Below are positions 15,463-24,304 of a stretch of 64,000 nucleotides of DNA, piece by piece. The first letter of the stretch is position 1. Each line of letters begins with the position of its first letter. The notes beneath the pieces are model-generated. The model ran no database searches and had not been told where the DNA came from. It was given only the letters and a program-made list of their open reading frames with translations. Origin of the DNA: Microbacterium nanhaiense (lineage in GTDB: Bacteria > Actinomycetota > Actinomycetes > Actinomycetales > Microbacteriaceae); the NCBI RefSeq assembly GCF_014646015.1, contig NZ_BMMQ01000002.1:186277-250276 (forward strand). Direction: 5' to 3'. The position numbers were made by a program, and so were the translations under genes.

Positions 15463-16998
15463 CTAGGCCTGTGCGACGTCGAGTTCGACGACCGCCCAGG
15501 CGAGCGCCGGCAGCGTCAACCGCAGCGAGCCGTCGACGAGGGCGACGTCCTCGAGCGGGCGCAGCCCCACCCGGTCCTGCGCGTCCTGGGTGTTCGCGCT
15601 GAACCGGTCGCCGTTCTCCGGCACCGTGAGAACCTCGGCGGAGCGGATCCTCGTCGCCGTGAGGCCGCGAAGGGCAAGCGACACGTCGGCGCGATCGTCG
15701 AGCGAACGGTTGGCGATGAAGAGCGCGAGCCTGCCGGTCTCCTCGTCCCATGTCGCGGCCGCGTCCACAGCATCGACGCCGCCGAACTTCTTCGTCTCGA
15801 GCTGATCCGCCGTCACGGCCAGGCGCAGGATCCGGCCGCGGGCGAGCGCCGACATGCGCGCAAACGGCCAGAACGACGCCTGCCGCCAGGCGGGCCCGCC
15901 CTCTTCGGAACGGATCGGCGCGATCACGTTGACGAGCTGGGCCTGGTTGGCAATGTGGACCCGGTCGCCGTGACGCAGCAGGCTGTGCAGGAACGTCCCC
16001 ACCACGACCGCATCGGTGACGTTGTAGGTGTCTTCGATGAGGCGCGGGTGCGTGCGCCAGTCCTTCGACACCTGGTGCGGCTGATCCTCGGTGTCGAGAC
16101 CGGACTGATACCAGACGTTCCACTCGTCGAACGAGATGTTGACGTTCTTCGAGTGCTTCCCGGCGGCCTTCACGGCGTCGATGGTCGAGATGACGCCGTC
16201 GATGAACTCGTCCATGTCGACGGCCTCGGCGAGGAACGAGGCCGCGTCGCCGTCGTGCTCCTGGTAATAGGCGTGCATCGAGATGTAGTCGACCTCTTCG
16301 TAGGCGTGCGTCAGCACCGTGTGCTCCCACGTCCCGAAGCTCGGCATGCCGCGATTCGATGACCCGACGGCGACCAGTTCGATGCTCGGGTCGACGAGCC
16401 GCATGGCCTTCGCCGTCTCCTGCGCGAGCCGTCCGTATTCGTGGGCCGTCTTGTGACCGATCTGCCAGGGGCCGTCGAGCTCGTTGCCGAGGCACCAGAG
16501 CTTGATGCCGAACGGATCCTCGGCGCCGTTCTTTCGGCGCAGCTCAGACCACGTCGTGCCGCCCGGGTGATTCGCATACTCGACGAGCGCCCGCGCCTCG
16601 TCGACGCCGCGCGTGCCGAGGTTGATCGCCTCCATGACCTCGACCCCGGCCTCGCGCGACCAGTCGACGAACTCGTGGAGGCCGAAGGCGTTGGTCTCGA
16701 TGGTGTGCCAGGCACCGTCGATGCGCGTGGGGCGGTCCGCGACGGGTCCGACGCCGTCCTCCCAGTTGTACCCGGAGACGAAGTTGCCGCCCGGGTATCG
16801 CACGACGGTGGGGCCCATCTCCTTGACGAGTTCGAGCACGTCGGTGCGGAAGCCCTTCGCGTCCGCCGCGGGGTGGCCCGGCTCATAAATCCCCGTGTAG
16901 ACGCAGCGGCCCATGTGTTCGACGAACGAGCCGAAGAGGCGGCGGGGAACCGGGGCGATCGTGAAGTCGCGGTCGATCGTGATGCGTGCGGTTGTCAT
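15463..16998 (-). CDS. abfA: Alpha-L-arabinofuranosidase, GH51 (first copy)
   Basis: A 511-residue GH51 retaining glycosidase that removes terminal alpha-L-arabinofuranose from arabinan and arabinoxylan oligomers. The general acid/base is Glu173 in WCLGNELDGPW and the nucleophile Glu292 in SFDEWNVWYQ; the N-terminal FGSFVEHMGRCVYTGIYEP motif is conserved. There is no signal peptide, so it acts in the cytoplasm on imported oligosaccharides. AAGGA precedes the ATG by ten bases. It is the last gene of the minus-strand operon SBP-permease-permease-abfA, starting after a 33-nt gap. Confidence 0.96.
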   Translation of the reverse strand: MTTARITIDRDFTIAPVPRRLFGSFVEHMGRCVYTGIYEPGHPAADAKGFRTDVLELVKEMGPTVVRYPGGNFVSGYNWEDGVGPVADRPTRIDGAWHTIETNAFGLHEFVDWSREAGVEVMEAINLGTRGVDEARALVEYANHPGGTTWSELRRKNGAEDPFGIKLWCLGNELDGPWQIGHKTAHEYGRLAQETAKAMRLVDPSIELVAVGSSNRGMPSFGTWEHTVLTHAYEEVDYISMHAYYQEHDGDAASFLAEAVDMDEFIDGVISTIDAVKAAGKHSKNVNISFDEWNVWYQSGLDTEDQPHQVSKDWRTHPRLIEDTYNVTDAVVVGTFLHSLLRHGDRVHIANQAQLVNVIAPIRSEEGGPAWRQASFWPFARMSALARGRILRLAVTADQLETKKFGGVDAVDAAATWDEETGRLALFIANRSLDDRADVSLALRGLTATRIRSAEVLTVPENGDRFSANTQDAQDRVGLRPLEDVALVDGSLRLTLPALAWAVVELDVAQA

Positions 16999-17031
16999 AT
17001 GCGTGATGTCCTTCGCGTGAGAGGGGCAGGG

Positions 17032-17925
17032 TTACTGGCCACCGAAGCCGGAGGTGGCGACGCCCTTGACGATCTGCTTCTGGAAGATCATGAAGACGAC
17101 GATGAGGGGCAGCGCCGCGAGCACCGCCTGCGCCATGACCTGTGCGTACTGCACGCCATAGGCGCTGATGACCGTCTGTAGACCCACCGGCAGCGTCATC
17201 AGGGTCGTGTCGTTGATGACGAGGAAGGGCCAGAGGAAGTTGTTCCAGGCGCCGATGAAGACGAAGATCGCCACGGACGCCAGGATCGGTCGGGACAGCG
17301 GCAGGGCGATCGACCAGAAGACGCGGAACCGGCCCGCACCATCCACGCGCGCGGCGTCCTCGAGTTCAATCGGCACCTGATCGAAGAACTTCTTGAGGAT
17401 GAAGACCATCGCCGGGGCGATCACCTGGGGCAGAATCAGGCCCCAGTGCGTGTCGACCATGTTGAAGGCGAGCATCTCGTAGAACAGCGGGATGATCAGC
17501 ACCTGCGGCGGCACGACGATCGCGGCAATGATGACGGCGAAGAGCCAGCGCCGGCCGGAGAAGTCGATGCGTGAAAACGCGTACGCGGCGAGTGCCGAGA
17601 TCGCGACGGTGATGATCGTCACCGCGGCGGAGGTCCAGAGGCTGTTCCACGCCCAGATGTAGACGTTGCCCTGAGACAGGATCGACACGAAGGCGTCGAT
17701 CGTCGGTCCGCTCGGTCCGATCCAACCGGTGTCGCCCGAGGCCGCATCGGTCTCGGTCTTGAACGCCGTCGCGACCGCCCAGAGGAAAGGCAGGAGCCAG
17801 CCGATCGCGAGCACGAGCAGGCAGACGAACGCAACGATCCGGCCGATCGACGTCCCGCGATGCCGTGGGGCGGTGGGTCGCTTCGCCGCTCCGGGGGTGA
17901 CGAGGGTTTCGGTGGCAGTGGTCAT
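17032..17925 (-). CDS. ABC sugar transporter permease (MalG type)
   Basis: A 297-residue inner-membrane permease of the carbohydrate uptake class 1 family. It has six predicted helices, with the first at about residues 30-52, and the ATPase-docking EAA loop DAARVDGAGRFRVFWSIALP after IELE. The start at 17925 overlaps the stop of the upstream permease by 4 bp (ATGA). With its partner it forms the channel for the arabinoside or oligosaccharide bound by the lipoprotein upstream. No ATPase gene is in the cluster. Confidence 0.94.
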   Translation of the reverse strand: MTTATETLVTPGAAKRPTAPRHRGTSIGRIVAFVCLLVLAIGWLLPFLWAVATAFKTETDAASGDTGWIGPSGPTIDAFVSILSQGNVYIWAWNSLWTSAAVTIITVAISALAAYAFSRIDFSGRRWLFAVIIAAIVVPPQVLIIPLFYEMLAFNMVDTHWGLILPQVIAPAMVFILKKFFDQVPIELEDAARVDGAGRFRVFWSIALPLSRPILASVAIFVFIGAWNNFLWPFLVINDTTLMTLPVGLQTVISAYGVQYAQVMAQAVLAALPLIVVFMIFQKQIVKGVATSGFGGQ

Positions 17926-18881
17926 CGTGCACCGGCCTTTGCGCTGTTGCGGCGCCCCGTGACGATCGCCTGTCCGAGGCCGATGATCACGATGAGAGCG
18001 AAGAAGATGTAGGAGATCGCCGACGAGTACCCGAAGCGATAGTCGACGAAGCCCGCTTCGTAGATGTACTGGACGATGGAGCGGGTGGTGTCGCTCGAGA
18101 CGCCGCCGAGCATCTGATACGCCTGGTCGAACAGCTTGAGCGAGGCGAGGACCTGCAGGATGACGATCATGCCCGTGGTCGGACCGAGCTGCGGGATCGT
18201 GATCGACCAGATCTGGCGCCACGTGCCGGCGCCGTCGAGGGAGGCTGCCTCGTACTGCTGCGGCGGCACGTTCTGCAGCGCAGCGAGGTACAGCAGGAAG
18301 TTGAAGCCGACGGTCCACCACACGGTCGCGATCACGATCGCCATCATGTTGATGTTCGGATCCTGCAGCCACGACACCGGTTCGAGCCCGATCGCCATGA
18401 GGATGTTGTTGGCGGCGCCGATCTGCGGGTTGAAGATCCATACCCAGATCTGCGAGATGACGGTCGATGCGAGCAGGTACGGCGTGAAGAACGACAGGCG
18501 CCACAGCCACTGTCCCGGCAGGCCCCGATCGACGAGCAACGCCATGACGAGGGCGATGAGGACGAGGGGCACGGTCGAGAGAACGGTGAACCAGGCCGTG
18601 TTGCCGAGCGACTGCCACATGACGGGATCCGACAGGGCGTCGGCGTAGTTCGCGAAGCCGACGAGCTCGCCGCCGGCACCCGTGAGCGACTGGTCGGTGA
18701 AGCTGAGGTAGATGCCGTGGAGGATCGGCCACACCATGAAGAGCAGGAACGCGACGAGGAACGGGCCGGCGAAGAGCCAGCCGGACAGTTCGTCGCGGCG
18801 CGAGTCGGCGGGGCGCCGGCCGTGTCGGGGCGAGCCCGTCACGACGAGCGACGTGTCCGTGCGAGGAGTGACGGCGGTCAT
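17922..18881 (-). CDS. ABC sugar transporter permease (MalF type)
   Basis: A 319-residue permease with about six helices and the EAA motif YEAASLDGAGTWRQIWSITI followed by PQLGPTTG. The N-terminus has a basic cytoplasmic tail, then GWLFAGPFLVAFLLFMVWPI and LHGIYLSFTD, typical of MalF/LacF-like permeases. It begins 1 nt after the binding-protein gene and overlaps the second permease, so the three are one translational unit. The substrate is inferred from the neighbouring GH51 genes. Confidence 0.94.
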   Translation of the reverse strand: MTAVTPRTDTSLVVTGSPRHGRRPADSRRDELSGWLFAGPFLVAFLLFMVWPILHGIYLSFTDQSLTGAGGELVGFANYADALSDPVMWQSLGNTAWFTVLSTVPLVLIALVMALLVDRGLPGQWLWRLSFFTPYLLASTVISQIWVWIFNPQIGAANNILMAIGLEPVSWLQDPNINMMAIVIATVWWTVGFNFLLYLAALQNVPPQQYEAASLDGAGTWRQIWSITIPQLGPTTGMIVILQVLASLKLFDQAYQMLGGVSSDTTRSIVQYIYEAGFVDYRFGYSSAISYIFFALIVIIGLGQAIVTGRRNSAKAGAR

Positions 18882-18882
18882 G

Positions 18883-20226
18883 TCAGCTCACCTCCGTGGG
18901 ATCGGCGGGATTGGGTTGCAAGAGCCGGACGTTCACGGTGTCGATGAACCGGTCGAGGGCCGCTCCGGAGTCGGAACCCGACATGAGCGCTGGTTGAACC
19001 GCGCCGCCGAAGTCGCCCTGGAAGTTGGATCCGGATCCGGTGAACCACGCCGGCGGGTCGTAGGTCACGTGCTGCGCGGCCTCGGCGTAATGCGCCTGCG
19101 GAACGAGAGTGGAGTACTCGGCGGATTCGGTCACCGGGAGATAAGCGGGGATGTGACCCGCCTCCGCCCAACCGAGCGAGCCCTTCAGCAGGTCCGCGAC
19201 GAAGCGATAGCTGAGGTCGCGCTTGGTCTCGTCGGGGGAGGACTGGTGGGGCAGGACGAAGGAGTGCGAGTCGGCGTAGACCGAGGGGGTGCCGAAGATC
19301 GTTGGGATCATCGCCATGTCGAAGGGGATGCCGGCGTCCTGCATGGTGCGCAGCTCCCACACGCCGCTGAGGAAGAAGCCGCTCTTGCCGGTCGAGAACT
19401 CGGCAACGGCCGTGCCGTAGTCGCTCTGCGCGGCCGCGAGTTCGCCGTCGAGGATCTGCTGCATGAACTCGAGCGACTCGATCGCGACGTCGCGATCGAT
19501 CCCGAGCGTGCCGCCGAGGGGCATCTCCATCTCGATTCCGTGCTGCGTGTACAGCGTGTAGAACAGGCGCCACATCTGGGCGCCGTCGCCGAGATATCCG
19601 TAGGACAGCGCGTGCCCGCCGGAAGCGGTGGCCACGGCGCGGAGCATCTCGAGGAACTCCTCCGGCGAGGACACGGGCTTCAGTCTGCCGTCGGCGCCGA
19701 GCACGCCGGCCTTGGCGCAGATGTCCGTGTTGTAGAAGAGCACGAAGGGGTGGGCGTCGAGGGCGATGCTCATCTGCTTGCCGTCGATTCGACCCTTCTC
19801 CCAGATGGGGGCGGAGAAGGTCTCCTCCGAGACGCCGAGCGCCGCGAGCTTGTCGAGATCCCACTCGTCGAGGAGACCGCCGGGTGCCCAACCGAGGGTC
19901 CGCGTCGCGTGCATGATCGCAACATCCGGGGCCCGGCCGCCCGCGGCGGCCATGGCGAGCTTCGTGTAGTACGGCTCGCCCCACGCCAGAACCGTCGGGC
20001 GGACCGCGTACGCGTTCTGCGCGGCCTGGACCTGATCGAGCAACGTGGACATCGTGACCCCGTCGCCCCCGCTCAGCAGGTGCCAGAACTGGAGCTCCGG
20101 GCGAGACGAGTTCGCGAAGATCGATCCGCTGCCCGGCGCGCACGACGCGAGGAAGGCGGTCGCCGCCGCGATGCCTCCGAGTGCCAGGAATTGTCGGCGC
20201 GAGGCCGAGAACGGTGGTGAGGACAT
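18883..20226 (-). CDS. Extracellular sugar-binding lipoprotein, Tat-type
   Basis: A 447-residue solute-binding protein of ABC family 1. The N-terminus SASRRQFLALGG is a twin-arginine motif and LASC at residues 26-29 is a lipobox, so the folded protein is probably exported by Tat and lipid-anchored. The mature part has the two-lobed pattern with LQFWHLLSGGD near its start and GKSGFFLSGVWELRTMQDAG in the second lobe. It would capture arabinose-containing oligosaccharides for the two permeases. GGGAG precedes the ATG. A perfect palindrome 40 bp upstream is the likely repressor site. Confidence 0.93.
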   Translation of the reverse strand: MSSPPFSASRRQFLALGGIAAATAFLASCAPGSGSIFANSSRPELQFWHLLSGGDGVTMSTLLDQVQAAQNAYAVRPTVLAWGEPYYTKLAMAAAGGRAPDVAIMHATRTLGWAPGGLLDEWDLDKLAALGVSEETFSAPIWEKGRIDGKQMSIALDAHPFVLFYNTDICAKAGVLGADGRLKPVSSPEEFLEMLRAVATASGGHALSYGYLGDGAQMWRLFYTLYTQHGIEMEMPLGGTLGIDRDVAIESLEFMQQILDGELAAAQSDYGTAVAEFSTGKSGFFLSGVWELRTMQDAGIPFDMAMIPTIFGTPSVYADSHSFVLPHQSSPDETKRDLSYRFVADLLKGSLGWAEAGHIPAYLPVTESAEYSTLVPQAHYAEAAQHVTYDPPAWFTGSGSNFQGDFGGAVQPALMSGSDSGAALDRFIDTVNVRLLQPNPADPTEVS

Positions 20227-20265
20227 GGGCCACTCCCTCGTGACGATCGAACAGAAATCACCGGA

Positions 20266-20279
20266 TTACATCGATGTAA
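20266..20279 (-). promoter_or_regulatory. LacI-type operator of the arabinoside transporter operon
   Basis: TTACATCGATGTAA is a perfect 14-bp palindrome between the lacI-type gene at 20335 and the binding-protein gene, in the right place to block transporter expression. Its centre ATCGAT differs from the araB operator. Confidence 0.75.
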
Positions 20280-20334
20280 CCGCGGGCGCAGACTCATCGT
20301 CGCAGGCCGGACGCGGACGCGCAAGGGGGGACTG

Positions 20335-21357
20335 CTAGCTCGCCGTGGAAGCGCGCTCGATGATCCTGAAGGGATGCGCGAGCGCGCGTGGCGGGAGGTC
20401 GACGCCCTCGATGCGCTCGACGAGCATTCCCACCGCCGACTCCGCGATGCGGTCGAGCCCGAAATCGACCGTCGTCAGCGACGGCGTCGTGAATCGGGAG
20501 AGCTCCACGTTGTCGAAGCCGGTCACCAGGACGTCGTCGGGCACGCGGATTCCGTGTCGGTGCAGTGCGCTGAGCACGCCGAGCGCGAGCGAGTCGGTGA
20601 AGGCGATGACGGCGTCGAAGGCGCGCCCGCGAGCGATCAGCCGTTCCATTGCCTCCGCCGCCGATGCGGTGTGCCACGTCTCCGGCGCGACCGTGAGCAG
20701 TGGGTCGAGGGCAATGCCCGCGGCCGCGACCGCGTCGGTCACGCCGGCGAAGCGGATCCGGCTCGTCGCGGTCCTGAGCCCCGCGCCATCCGCGGATCCG
20801 CCCATGACGGCGATCCTGCGTGCTCCGCGGGAGATCACGAAGCGGGCCACCTCCGCGGCGGCGGCTCGGTTGTCGACGATCGCGGAATCGGCGGCGTGCT
20901 GCTCGACCTCGCCGATGACGACGACGGGCGGGAGGTGGGCGAGCGTGGTGACGACGGTGTCCTCGAGGCGGATGGGGTTGAGGATCAGGCCGTCGACGCG
21001 GTGCGCCTGCGCGCGCGAGATCAGCTCGCGCTCGCGCTCGGGGCGGCTCGCCGTCTCTTCGATCTGCACCGCGAAGCCTCGGCGGTGGGCCGATTCGACG
21101 AGGAGGTGGAGCAATTCGGCCGAGTAGGCCGTGTCGAGGTCGGGCAGCGCGACGCCGATGATGCCGGTGCGGCCGTTTCGCAGCTCGCGGGCGCTGAGGT
21201 TCGGCACGAAGTCGAGCTCGCGGATCGCCGCTTCGACGCGCTCGCGCGTCTCGGGCCGCACGGTGAACGCACCCGTGACGACGTTCGAGACGGTCTTCGT
21301 CGACACGCCCGCGACCCGCGCGACATCGCGCATCGTGACGCGGGCGTGCGAAGACAT
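20335..21357 (-). CDS. LacI family regulator, probable repressor of the transporter/abfA operon
   Basis: A 340-residue LacI protein: HTH VTMRDVARVAGVSTKTVSNV, hinge near PNLSARELRNGRTG, and a sensor domain with VTGFDNVELSRFTTPSLTTV. The residues before TVSNV are Thr-Lys, unlike the araB-side LacI, so it should recognise a different site; the palindrome TTACATCGATGTAA just downstream fits. I choose the ATG at 21357: TAGTCT (21369-21364) ends 6 nt before it, indicating a leaderless message, whereas the in-frame GTG at 21363 would leave no room. Same direction as the transporter operon it precedes. Confidence 0.9.
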   Translation of the reverse strand: MSSHARVTMRDVARVAGVSTKTVSNVVTGAFTVRPETRERVEAAIRELDFVPNLSARELRNGRTGIIGVALPDLDTAYSAELLHLLVESAHRRGFAVQIEETASRPERERELISRAQAHRVDGLILNPIRLEDTVVTTLAHLPPVVVIGEVEQHAADSAIVDNRAAAAEVARFVISRGARRIAVMGGSADGAGLRTATSRIRFAGVTDAVAAAGIALDPLLTVAPETWHTASAAEAMERLIARGRAFDAVIAFTDSLALGVLSALHRHGIRVPDDVLVTGFDNVELSRFTTPSLTTVDFGLDRIAESAVGMLVERIEGVDLPPRALAHPFRIIERASTAS

Positions 21358-21432
21358 GCCCACAGACTACGCGGGCCCCGCGCGCCGCGCGTGTCGCGCG
21401 GCCGGGGATCCCGGCGGAGGAGAGGTCCGCGC

Positions 21433-21491
21433 TTGACAGGGTGGGCGAGGCCCTGCCATCCTGAATTTCAACGTTTACTTACAACGTTTAC
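21433..21491 (+). promoter_or_regulatory. Promoter with two LacI-type operator copies upstream of the second abfA
   Basis: TTGACA (21433-21438) and CATCCT (21457-21462) are separated by 18 bp. Immediately after come two identical 10-bp sites CAACGTTTAC (21469-21478 and 21482-21491), each centred on the palindrome AACGTT and 13 bp apart. Sites just downstream of the start point suit repression by one of the neighbouring LacI proteins. Confidence 0.7.
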
Positions 21492-21524
21492 CGATCTTTC
21501 ATTCGCAGCACAGCAAGGAAGCTC

Positions 21525-23036
21525 ATGCCCCACGCGCACCTCACCGTCGACCCGCGCTTCGCGATCGGCCCGATCCGCCGGAACCTGTTCGGCGGCTTCG
21601 TCGAGCACCTCGGCCGCCACATCTACACCGGAATCTTCGAGCCCGGGCACGCCACGGCGGACGCCGAGGGCTTCCGCCAGGACGTCATCGATCTCGTGCG
21701 GGAGCTCGGCGTCGAGACGATCCGGTACCCCGGCGGCAACTTCGTCTCGGGCTTCCGATGGGAAGACAGCGTCGGCCCCCGCGACCAGCGCCCGCGCCGC
21801 CTCGACCTGGCATGGCACTCGACGGAGACCAACGAGGTCGGCCTGCACGAGTTCGCCTCCTGGCTCGAGAAGGTCGACAGCGAACTGATGATGGCCGTCA
21901 ACCTCGGAACGCGGGGAGTGCTGGAGGCGCTCGACCTCTTCGAGTACACGAACGTGTCCGCGCAGACGACGCTGACCGAGCGGCGCGCGGCCAACGGCCG
22001 AAAGGATCCGTTCGGGGTCCAGATGTGGTGCCTGGGCAACGAGATGGACGGCCCCTGGCAGCTCGGCCACCGCTCCGCCGAGGACTACGGCAAGATCGCG
22101 TCGCAGACCGCGAAGGCCCTCCGGCAGGTCGACGAGAACGTCACGCTCATCGTGTGCGGCTCCTCGAGCGCGCACATGCCGACCTTCGGCGAGTGGGAGC
22201 GCGTGGTGCTACAGCACTCCTACGACGACGTCGACCTCATCTCGTGCCACGCCTATTACGAGCCGAAGGACGGCGACCTCGATTCGTTCCTCGCCTCGGG
22301 CGTCGACATGGACGGCTTCATCGACACCGTTGTGAAGACGGCCGATCACGTGGGCGCCGTTCGCGGATCCTCGAAGAAGATCGACATTTCCTTCGACGAA
22401 TGGAACGTCTGGTACCAGAGCCGCTTCCACGACGAGGACCAGATCCACGACCCCGACGTGTGGCCCGTCGCACCGCGACTGCTCGAGGACGTCTACTCCG
22501 TCATCGACGCCGTCGTCTTCGGCGACCTGATGATCACCCTGCTGCGTCACGCCGATCGCGTCGCGAGCGCCTCGCTCGCGCAGCTCGTGAACGTCATCGC
22601 CCCGATCATGACCGAGCCGGGCGGAATCGCGTGGCGCCAGACCACCTTCTTCCCGTTCTCGATCACCTCGCGCCTCGCCCGGGGAACCGCCCTCGAGGTC
22701 AAGGTCGACGCGCCGACGTATGAGACGAAGCGTTTCGGCACGGTCTCGCTCGTCGACACCGTCGCAACGCACGACGCCGAGACGGGCGAGAGCGCAGTCT
22801 TCCTCGTCAACCGCTCGCAGACCGAGTCGATCGAGGTCACGGTCGACGCCTCCGCGCTCGGTGCCTCGACGATCCGCGAGACGCACACCCTCGCGGACGA
22901 CGACATCCACGCGAAGAACACGCTCGAGGATCCCGAGCGCGTCGCCCCGCGCACGAACGACTCGGCGCGCCTTGAGGACGGTGCTCTCACGATCACGTTG
23001 CCGCCCGTATCCTGGACAGCGATCGCGCTCGCCTAA
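21525..23036 (+). CDS. abfA: Alpha-L-arabinofuranosidase, GH51 (second copy)
   Basis: A 503-residue GH51 enzyme paralogous to the one on the other strand, with Glu173 in WCLGNEMDGPW as acid/base and Glu291 in SFDEWNVWYQ as nucleophile. It also lacks a signal peptide. The two copies are clearly diverged, suggesting different linkage preferences (for example alpha-1,5 arabinan against arabinoxylan side chains), which cannot be resolved from sequence. AAGGAAG precedes the ATG. It heads a plus-strand unit with an alditol-oxidase-like gene and a third lacI-type gene, under a promoter with two AACGTT sites. Confidence 0.96.
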   Translation: MPHAHLTVDPRFAIGPIRRNLFGGFVEHLGRHIYTGIFEPGHATADAEGFRQDVIDLVRELGVETIRYPGGNFVSGFRWEDSVGPRDQRPRRLDLAWHSTETNEVGLHEFASWLEKVDSELMMAVNLGTRGVLEALDLFEYTNVSAQTTLTERRAANGRKDPFGVQMWCLGNEMDGPWQLGHRSAEDYGKIASQTAKALRQVDENVTLIVCGSSSAHMPTFGEWERVVLQHSYDDVDLISCHAYYEPKDGDLDSFLASGVDMDGFIDTVVKTADHVGAVRGSSKKIDISFDEWNVWYQSRFHDEDQIHDPDVWPVAPRLLEDVYSVIDAVVFGDLMITLLRHADRVASASLAQLVNVIAPIMTEPGGIAWRQTTFFPFSITSRLARGTALEVKVDAPTYETKRFGTVSLVDTVATHDAETGESAVFLVNRSQTESIEVTVDASALGASTIRETHTLADDDIHAKNTLEDPERVAPRTNDSARLEDGALTITLPPVSWTAIALA

Positions 23037-23048
23037 CGGAGGATGGCA

Positions 23049-24293
23049 ATGACGCAAGAACGCAACTGGGCCGAGAACTTCGCGTACTCCGCGGAGCGCG
23101 TGCTGCATCCGCGCTCGATCGATGAGCTGCGCGACGCGCTCGCAGGCTCCGGCCCGATCCGCGCGATCGGATCCCGTCACTGCTTCAACGACATCGCGGA
23201 CACGAGCGGCACGCTCGTCTCGCTGGCGGAGATGCCCCGCGAGATCGAGGTGACGGGGGAGTCGGTGCGGATCGCCGGCGGACTCCGTTACGGCGATGTC
23301 GCCCCGGTTCTCGAAGAGCACGGGCGGGCGCTCGCGAACCTCGCCTCCCTTCCGCACATCTCGGTCGCCGGCGCGATCGCGACAGGTACGCACGGATCCG
23401 GCGACCGGCTGGCGTCGCTTGCGACGGCGGTGCGGTCGGTGACCTTCCTCACGAGCGAGGGCGAGGAGGTGACCCTGTCGCGCGAGGACGCCTCCTTCGG
23501 CGGCGCGCCCGTGCACCTCGGGTCTCTCGGCATCGTCACAGCGCTCGAGCTCGACACGGAGCCGAGCTACGAGGTCGCGCAGTACACCTTCGACGGGCCC
23601 AGCTGGGCGGAGATCCTGTCCGACTACGACGCCGTCACCTGCCTCGGTGACAGCGTCAGCCTCTTCACGACGTGGCACGACACGGAGCGCGCCGATCAGC
23701 TGTGGGTCAAGACGCGCGGCGCGGGAGTCGACGAGCGCACGGTTGCGCGCCTCGGCGCAACCCCCGCGGACGGGCCGAGGCACCCGATCCTCGGCGTGGA
23801 TCCCGTCGCCTGCAACCCGCAGCTCGGAGTCAAGGGGCCGTGGTTCCAGCGTCTGCCGCACTTCCGCATGGACTTCACGCCGAGCGTCGGAGCGGAGCTG
23901 CAGAGCGAGTTCCTCATCGCCCGCGAGCACGCGCCCGCCGCGATCGAGGCCGTGTCGGAGATCGCGCACGTGATCTCGCCCCTGCTCTTCGTCAACGAGA
24001 TCCGCTCCGTCGCCGCGTCCGAGCTGTGGCTCGACCCGGCATACGGCCGCGATTCGGTCGCCTTGCACTTCACGTGGCACCGCGACGAGCCAGCGGTGCG
24101 CGAGGTGCTGACGGAACTCGAGGCCGCTCTCGAACCGTTCGACGCACGCCCGCACTGGGGCAAGATCTTCACCCGTTCCGGCGAGGCCGTCGCGGAGCAG
24201 TACCCTCGGTTCGACGATTTCCGAGAGCTGCATCAGAAGATGGATCCGGCGGGGCGCCTGCTCAACGAGTACACGCGCCGGCTCGGGCTGTAG
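23049..24293 (+). CDS. FAD-dependent alditol oxidase-like protein (xylitol/arabinitol oxidase family)
   Basis: A 414-residue VAO/PCMH-fold flavoprotein. The N-terminal GSRHCFNDIADTSG carries His44, the position that covalently holds FAD in Streptomyces alditol oxidase; ASLPHISVAGAIATGTHGSG is the second FAD loop, and PHWGKIF near the C-terminus is the conserved HWxK motif of the aldonolactone/alditol oxidase family. It would oxidise a polyol such as xylitol or arabinitol to the aldose, giving hydrogen peroxide. GGAGG precedes the ATG at 23049 by 6 nt; the ATG at 23043 is too close to it. It lies 12 nt after abfA. Confidence 0.82.
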   Translation: MTQERNWAENFAYSAERVLHPRSIDELRDALAGSGPIRAIGSRHCFNDIADTSGTLVSLAEMPREIEVTGESVRIAGGLRYGDVAPVLEEHGRALANLASLPHISVAGAIATGTHGSGDRLASLATAVRSVTFLTSEGEEVTLSREDASFGGAPVHLGSLGIVTALELDTEPSYEVAQYTFDGPSWAEILSDYDAVTCLGDSVSLFTTWHDTERADQLWVKTRGAGVDERTVARLGATPADGPRHPILGVDPVACNPQLGVKGPWFQRLPHFRMDFTPSVGAELQSEFLIAREHAPAAIEAVSEIAHVISPLLFVNEIRSVAASELWLDPAYGRDSVALHFTWHRDEPAVREVLTELEAALEPFDARPHWGKIFTRSGEAVAEQYPRFDDFRELHQKMDPAGRLLNEYTRRLGL

Positions 24294-24304
24294 CGGGCGG
24301 TTCG

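Noticed and set aside
22209..24233. A 674-codon open frame on the minus strand
   Set aside because: It mirrors the second GH51 gene and the oxidase gene codon for codon, with no start signal and low-complexity composition.
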